64,000 nt of DNA from Capronia americana (lineage: Eukaryota; Ascomycota; Eurotiomycetes; Chaetothyriales; Herpotrichiellaceae), in assembly GCA_016110215.1 (NCBI GenBank), contig JADWQD010000009.1, forward strand, positions 746,093 to 810,092, read 5' to 3'. Below, in pieces: positions 58,510 to 64,000 of the stretch (its first letter is position 1; every line of letters starts with the position of its first letter). The notes beneath the pieces were generated by a model. That model was not told where the DNA came from and ran no database searches. It saw only the letters and a program-made list of their open reading frames with translations. The translations under genes were made by a program, and so were the position numbers.

Positions 58510-60297
58510 GATGGGCAGACGAGAGTGTGTGTGATGGAATGAAGAAAGTCGATGGGACGGATGACAGGTGAAAAGGAAGAACAAAGAGGTCTTGTTCTTT
58601 CTTTGAGGTGGTCGAGATATATGCTGGGAGGAAGATGTGGGAACGGGGGAGCGATAACGAGAAGGAAAGAAAGAATAATAAATAAATCTCAAAGCAGCCT
58701 GACCACAGCTTCACTCGCCTGGGCGGCGGATTGAGAGACTACGAACGCCCCCTGCACCCGCACCTGCACCCGAACCCTGGCTTCCCGCACCTGCGCCTCC
58801 CCCACCAAACCGCCAGTCAGAATTTGCCTCTTGTTGGGAGCAGTGATATGCCCACGCGCCAGTTCGCTGGTCAGGTCTCGGCCCGTTTCCAAACCCGTAA
58901 GCTCCCAGTTGTGCAGCTGTGATTCTCTCCGTTGTGACTCTGGCGTAAGACGGCACGCTGGCTGTGTGACAGCTTCGTGTTGCGCAGGGCTTACTGCTCG
59001 ACCTTTAGTAGCAGGCTCCTTACTACCAACTCTCACCAAGCGCCACGCAACCGTGGCTAAGAACTACTCTCGGTTCAACAGGATCCAGCCTTAGGTGAGG
59101 GGACTCGCTCCTGCCGACCATCGGCTCGTTTCTTCCCCACACCCACACTATCTCGAGCTCGATTCTAACCACTGAGCATCTCTGGATATCTACAATCTGC
59201 GAACCACGACACTCGAGATAAGAGATTTAGATCGGGTTTTCTCCATGGGATCGTGAATCCTTTTTTCTGAGCTCAACTCGCTGCTCACTGGCTATGTCAT
59301 GATCGTCGACTCAAAAGAGCACATTAACAATTCGCAGCACAGACGACCGGGTGTCCGAAAGTGGAAGACCAAGCCAGAGGGCGTCAGCAAACGGAGTAGG
59401 CCACTCAGACGCCAAATGTTCCGTTCCAGTTGTGCTAGGAGCACGAGACATTCCAGACCGCGCCTAAGGTCCGCTGAACTGCGCACGCCAGCTGGGCAGG
59501 ATCCCACCCCGCTGCCTTATATCGCTCGTGCTATCTGTTCCCCGCTCTTCTCCTTGATTCTGACAGTCGCATCATCATTAACCCGAGACGCGGCTCCTTG
59601 TCCCCGTATTCGAGAATGACAATGCACGGGAATACAGCCGATGGACGTCTGGCGTCAGCGAGACTTCAGCGATGGACTCCTCGCCGTTCGGTAAACGCAG
59701 CGAGGTCGATTTCCAAGGCGCATAGTGGCCTCCCGGAAGGAGCCAATCCTACCCGAGCAGGCGGCGGTCAAGTGGTAAGGTAATATTTGTCGCATAACAG
59801 CAACACAAGTCCCTCGTAAGGATTACTCGCATCATGGTATTCCTTTATCCTTTGTCTCGTTGGTCTGGGCTCCGGACCTTCTGGTACCTTGCAGTTCCAG
59901 CTGCCGGTAACAGGAGCATCATTACCCGATTTGACTGCTGCAGATTCTTCTGCGTTGCAAGTCAGACCACTTGTGCTATGCGCAAAAAGCAATGCCTGAC
60001 GCTTTCTGTGTCTGACTGACGCTGCTCATGTGCCATGCAGAAAACCGAACTCCTGCGCTGGGGTATCTTTGAACACTTGCAAAACCAATATCCAAAATCG
60101 TCCAGGTGTCTCCATCCATGCTGCTGCCCCTCCCAGCCCGACGCCCCGACTCATCCCCCTGTCCGGATCTTATCGTCCGTCGCTGATTGGTTTAATCCAC
60201 CATTGACCACCACTTGATTGACATAATCGGGCTTGACACTTGAAAATCGCTGTGTCAAGTTCCGTTACCACTTTTTGCTTCGGTCCTGGCTCCGACT
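58510..60297. other. Intergenic upstream of glutamine synthetase
   Basis: About 1.8 kb holding the glutamine synthetase promoter and the 3' side of the glucosyltransferase gene. A short GCACCC/CACCTG-type imperfect repeat is near 58751-58780. I see no gene. Confidence 0.45.
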
Positions 60298-63200
60298 TCA
60301 CTCAAGGTGCGCTCGCCTAGCCTTTTTGTTCAGCAACATCACTCGCTTTTCCTTTTCTTGCTCGTCGAAAATTTTGTTCTTCTCGACCGCACTCCATAGT
60401 CGCAAAGCGTGATTGCGCAATTCTGTGAGTGGTGGCATGGGGGATGTTTGTTGATTCTCCGGCCCCAACTGTTCCAGTTCTTGCAGCATTTGGACGGCTC
60501 GTTGACCTTGGGCGATTCTCACCCGCCGAATCCATCGTTCTGTCTTCTCGGTGTCTCGCACGCGACGTCGAAAGCTGTTGTGAATCCCCTTCGCCGTATA
60601 AGCGCCCAGACCAAGCACTCCGGATATTGGTTTCAATACCAGGCCGCCGACGCCTCGAGCCACTCCCTTGGGCAGTGCAGACATGCCGGCGTCATTTATC
60701 TCGAGGTACGGGATTCGCACAACGCCAGTCACTCCATCGTATATTCCAAGCCAGAATTCCTTTCCGGCGACCTTTACCCCGGTACGGAAACCGTCAATCC
60801 CCTGCGGGGAAGGTCGCACAGTCTTGTCGCCATCTGCAAATAAACGTTAGCATATCTCGAACTTGATGGCGCGCTATCGTGTTGATCTCGACAAAGGAAC
60901 ATCATCTGGGGCGACAGGATGACTTACACAGCCGTGGTGCGTTGTGGAATCCCAAAGCAAGAGCATTCCACATATGTAAAGGCATTGCCGCGATGGCCTT
61001 ACTAGAATGTCCGATGCCTCTGCCAATGTCTTTGAGAATCAAGACGGCTGGAGGAGTGTGTTCCGAGGTCGTTGTTGCAGTCGTTGCAGATCGTGTCAAC
61101 TTTAGAGGCTCTGCGTCACCTTTCAAATTGACTTGGCGCACAAGTTTGGCGTGCTCTTTCCTTTGTTCATCAACGGATGTACCTCGTGTAGCCAAGGCGA
61201 TACGCCCAGGTAAGACAAGTCCGTCGACTGTTGACTTCCCATTCTGCTTCTGCTTTCGTTTCTCATACTGTCTGATGTCACGCTTGGTTGTTTCATGCAT
61301 TGTGACCAGCTCATGGCAAGCTTCCCTGAACGCCTGGACAACGACCCCCCCAGCACCAGTGATGGGCTCGCCGGGACCTTGAAAATCGGTCCACTCGTGG
61401 TTCTTGGCCAGTTCAAGATCTGACCATTGCAGCTGTCTATTCTCCGTCAACAGCTCTGCAGCCAGAGCCGACAATCGAGTGCTTGCATGTTTGATCCTCC
61501 AGACGGCAACACGGTCGGGGAATATGCTACAGCGCAGAGAATGGGGCCCCTCTAGATTCAATGCACGATGAAAAGAGTCCACTGCATTCTCCGCGCCATC
61601 TCCTTCCTCTTGGATGCTTTTGGCAATTTCCTGTGCTTTTGTTTTGGCATCAGTTTCCAGACACTCTCGAATGCCTTTGGCGAATTTGTCGCTGTCGAGT
61701 TTCTTGAGGGGAAGGGCCTCTTTGGCGCCAGCCCCTGCTCGTGCGACCATTTTGCTCCAGAATGGTTGATCTCCAAAGAAAGGGACAATCATTGTTGGCT
61801 TCCCGAATCGCAAGCCCGCGGCAGTCGTCCCAGCACCACCGTGGTGTACCACAGCTTCGACTTGGGGGAACAACCAATCATGAGGTACATTGTCGACGAG
61901 GAAAATGCCGTCGGGTTTGTCCATTCCATCGCCCATTCCACCCCATCCTCGGCTGACAACAGCACGGACGCCAGCTTTCTCAATGGCATCGAAAATCATC
62001 CTAGTAAACGCTTGTGGGTCGTCTATACCCGCGATGGAGCCGAATCCGATGTACACAATCGGCCGCTCATCAGGAGTTTTGAGAAAATCGACTAGGTCTT
62101 GGGGAGGTTTATAGGACTTGGCCAGATCCAGAAAGACGTAACCTGCGATATCGATTTCCGGGCCCCAATCATGCGGCTTAGGGACTAGGCTGGGCGACCA
62201 GAGGTAGGTCATTGGGACTCTGAGCCGCGACAGCTGACCAGGAGCCCACAGCGTCGAGACCGGCTCCAAACCCAGAGTTTGCACTCGAAACCTGCTGACG
62301 AGGTCGCCCAATCCCTGCCATACCATCAGATCGACCAATGGATAGCTCATGAAATTTGTATATCTCTGATCGACGTTGGATGACTTGATATTTGCCAGAG
62401 GGTGTGGAAAGGCTTGGGTTGGCGAATAGGGGAAGGTAAAGACCAAATGCAAGGGAATGCTCAGTCTTTCAGCACAGTGAAAATGAGCGAATGAAGGGGG
62501 GTTGGCAATGATCGCATCAGCCACAAATGGCGATTTTGAGCCCATCATCTTGAGGTTTGCAATGTCCTTTTCGTCGTCCGTGGCATTGATACAGGCTCTC
62601 CAGAAGCCCTGGAACATTTGGAACATGGATTCACGTCTTTTACCGATTTCGCCGGATTTGACGGTCTCGATGGAAGGAATCAATCCAGGGTTTTTGACCA
62701 TGAACGCCATGAGCTCGGATGGATCCTGGGGCGATCCGTTAATCTATGCCGCCACTGACCGAACGGTAGACTGAGAGCTTCGCAAATGGTACTCTCCTTT
62801 GGGGAGGGAAAACTTACTCCGCCAATACTGAAAAACTCAAGACCGATTTCCTCCTCGACAAACTGTTTAAAGGTAGGGTGAGAAGCAATCCTCACTCGAT
62901 GGTTGTAACGTGTCAGAATCTTCCCAATCTTCAAGAACGGTTGGATGTCTCCGCGTGAACCGATCTAGCAGTCATTTTCAAGACAATATCAGCACGTGTT
63001 CTCGTAAAAGCACTTGGAGATAAAGAAGGGGTCAAGAGAGGTCTCCTCTGATGGCATAAGACTGGAGAATTTCGTGAAGAAACAATTCTCTCGGAAACAA
63101 TGAATGGGAACGACACCCCCGAGACAACATTCGACCTGCAGCGAAGTGATGATATGCAACTTACCACCATGATGACGATATTGAGTCTGGGAACGATCAA

Positions 63201-63902
63201 CTTGTCCTTGTCTCTGCGGAAATCGGCTTTGGACTTCTCTGCCGCTAGAGCGTCCTGCTCGTGATGTGGTCCAAGTTGATGCTGGATTGTAGCTCCCAGG
63301 GCCTTTGCAAGGTAGCCTGTCTGAGCAGTCTCATTGACGGATATATTTAATCGTCCATCCCTGGCCACTCGGCCCTGAGATCTGAAGAACTCATTCCCGA
63401 CCTTTAGATGGTCCGGCTTAGGTTGATGAGTCCGCACTCGATTGAGTTGTGATTTGGACAACACGTGTCCGGCCGGTTGTGTTTTTGCCCTTTGCAGACT
63501 AGGTGGATTTTCGTCACCCGACGAATTTGTATCTGAATCGCTTGATGTTTCTTCAGAGGTTGGGTCTTCTAGTACAGGCTGATCCGGGTTCGAGAAACCC
63601 CGCCGGCCAGGGTCAGGCATGCGCGGAGCGACTGGACGAGCAAACTCAGTCTCGAACTTCTGCGAGGCAAGCTGCTGTCTCTCGGTCTTGCTGTATTGCC
63701 CAAGGCCATTCTGGATGTCCGCGACGCCGGCGCCGTCTTGCGCATGCACACTCTGCAGCGTTGTATCCGAAGTACCACGAGACGTGCTTGGTGCCGCGGC
63801 CTGCCTCTCAGGATAAGGAAACGATGTGGAAGGAGGGTCGAACGTGGGACTCGTCTCATAATCGACGGCGGAAGAGGCCAGAGGGGTCAAGAGTTGCGCC
63901 AT
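60298..63902 (-). CDS. Sterol 3-beta-glucosyltransferase-type UDP-glycosyltransferase
   Basis: A GT1-family glycosyltransferase. Four exons fit: complement 63165-63902, 62818-62964, 60928-62725 and 60298-60833, giving 1072 residues. Residues 1-230 are disordered and Ser-rich. The catalytic N-lobe starts at VIMVIGSRGDIQPFLKIGKI, the usual opening of sterol glucosyltransferases. The donor-binding lobe has PIVYIGFGSIAGID and HHGGAGTTAAGLRFGKPTMI followed by FFGDQPFW. No PH or GRAM domain is present before the catalytic part, unlike Atg26-type enzymes. The last 300 residues form a separate region with DIGRGIGHSSKAIAAMPLHM and GLVLKPISGVLGLGAYTAKG, which look like a lipid- or membrane-binding VPS13-like or amphipathic extension (inference). 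A role in sterol glucoside synthesis is plausible. Confidence 0.9.
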
Positions 63903-64000
63903 GTGCAGCGGCTCGGGGAGGATCTCAACGAGCGTCAGGGTTCTTTAGACATGGTGCGATCAAAACAAGACTGACTGCTCGACGCTCGGGATAATCAAAG

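Overview
This window reads as nuclear DNA of a filamentous ascomycete. The coding genes carry short spliceosomal introns (about 45-150 nt, most near 55 nt, with GTAAGT/GTGAGT-type donors). The gene set is typically fungal: a zinc-cluster regulator, TRI12-type and sugar MFS transporters, a NACHT-ankyrin protein, Mus7/MMS22, and an INO80 subunit. A member of Eurotiomycetes, perhaps a black-yeast relative, is my guess from protein flavour only; nothing in the sequence proves it. I placed 20 protein genes and resolved most exon boundaries by keeping the reading frame across consensus splice sites. I found no rRNA, tRNA, CRISPR array or complete transposon.

Layout. 0-8 kb: a disordered Gly/Ser/Thr-rich protein, spermidine synthase, and a TRI12-type MFS pump divergent from a cytochrome P450. 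8-18 kb: a gene-poor stretch, a CorA-like membrane protein without a recognisable start, a Pex14-family peroxin divergent from an Ies2-like INO80 subunit, and a tiny three-exon single-TM protein. 18-24 kb: an alpha/beta hydrolase, a Zn2Cys6 regulator and a monocarboxylate-type MFS transporter, which look like a small catabolic or secondary-metabolism module. 26-35 kb: a very large Mus7/MMS22 repair protein and a four-TM protein. 37-42 kb: a lactose-permease-like sugar transporter and a zinc-cluster-less fungal transcription-factor-like protein. 42-46 kb: a cupin, Tsr2 and a short-chain dehydrogenase. 46-51 kb: a hydrolase-NACHT-ankyrin NLR-like protein. 51-58.5 kb: an ammonium transporter and glutamine synthetase, together the entry route for ammonium. 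60-64 kb: a large sterol-glucosyltransferase-type enzyme.

How the genes relate. The clearest functional neighbours are ammonium uptake with glutamine synthesis, and the hydrolase/regulator/transporter trio. The P450 and TRI12-type pump share a 725 bp divergent promoter. Housekeeping genes (SPE3, PEX14, IES2, MMS22, TSR2) sit between these accessory groups. Long intergenic spacers carry microsatellites and a recurrent TACTCGTA/TACGAGTA octamer.
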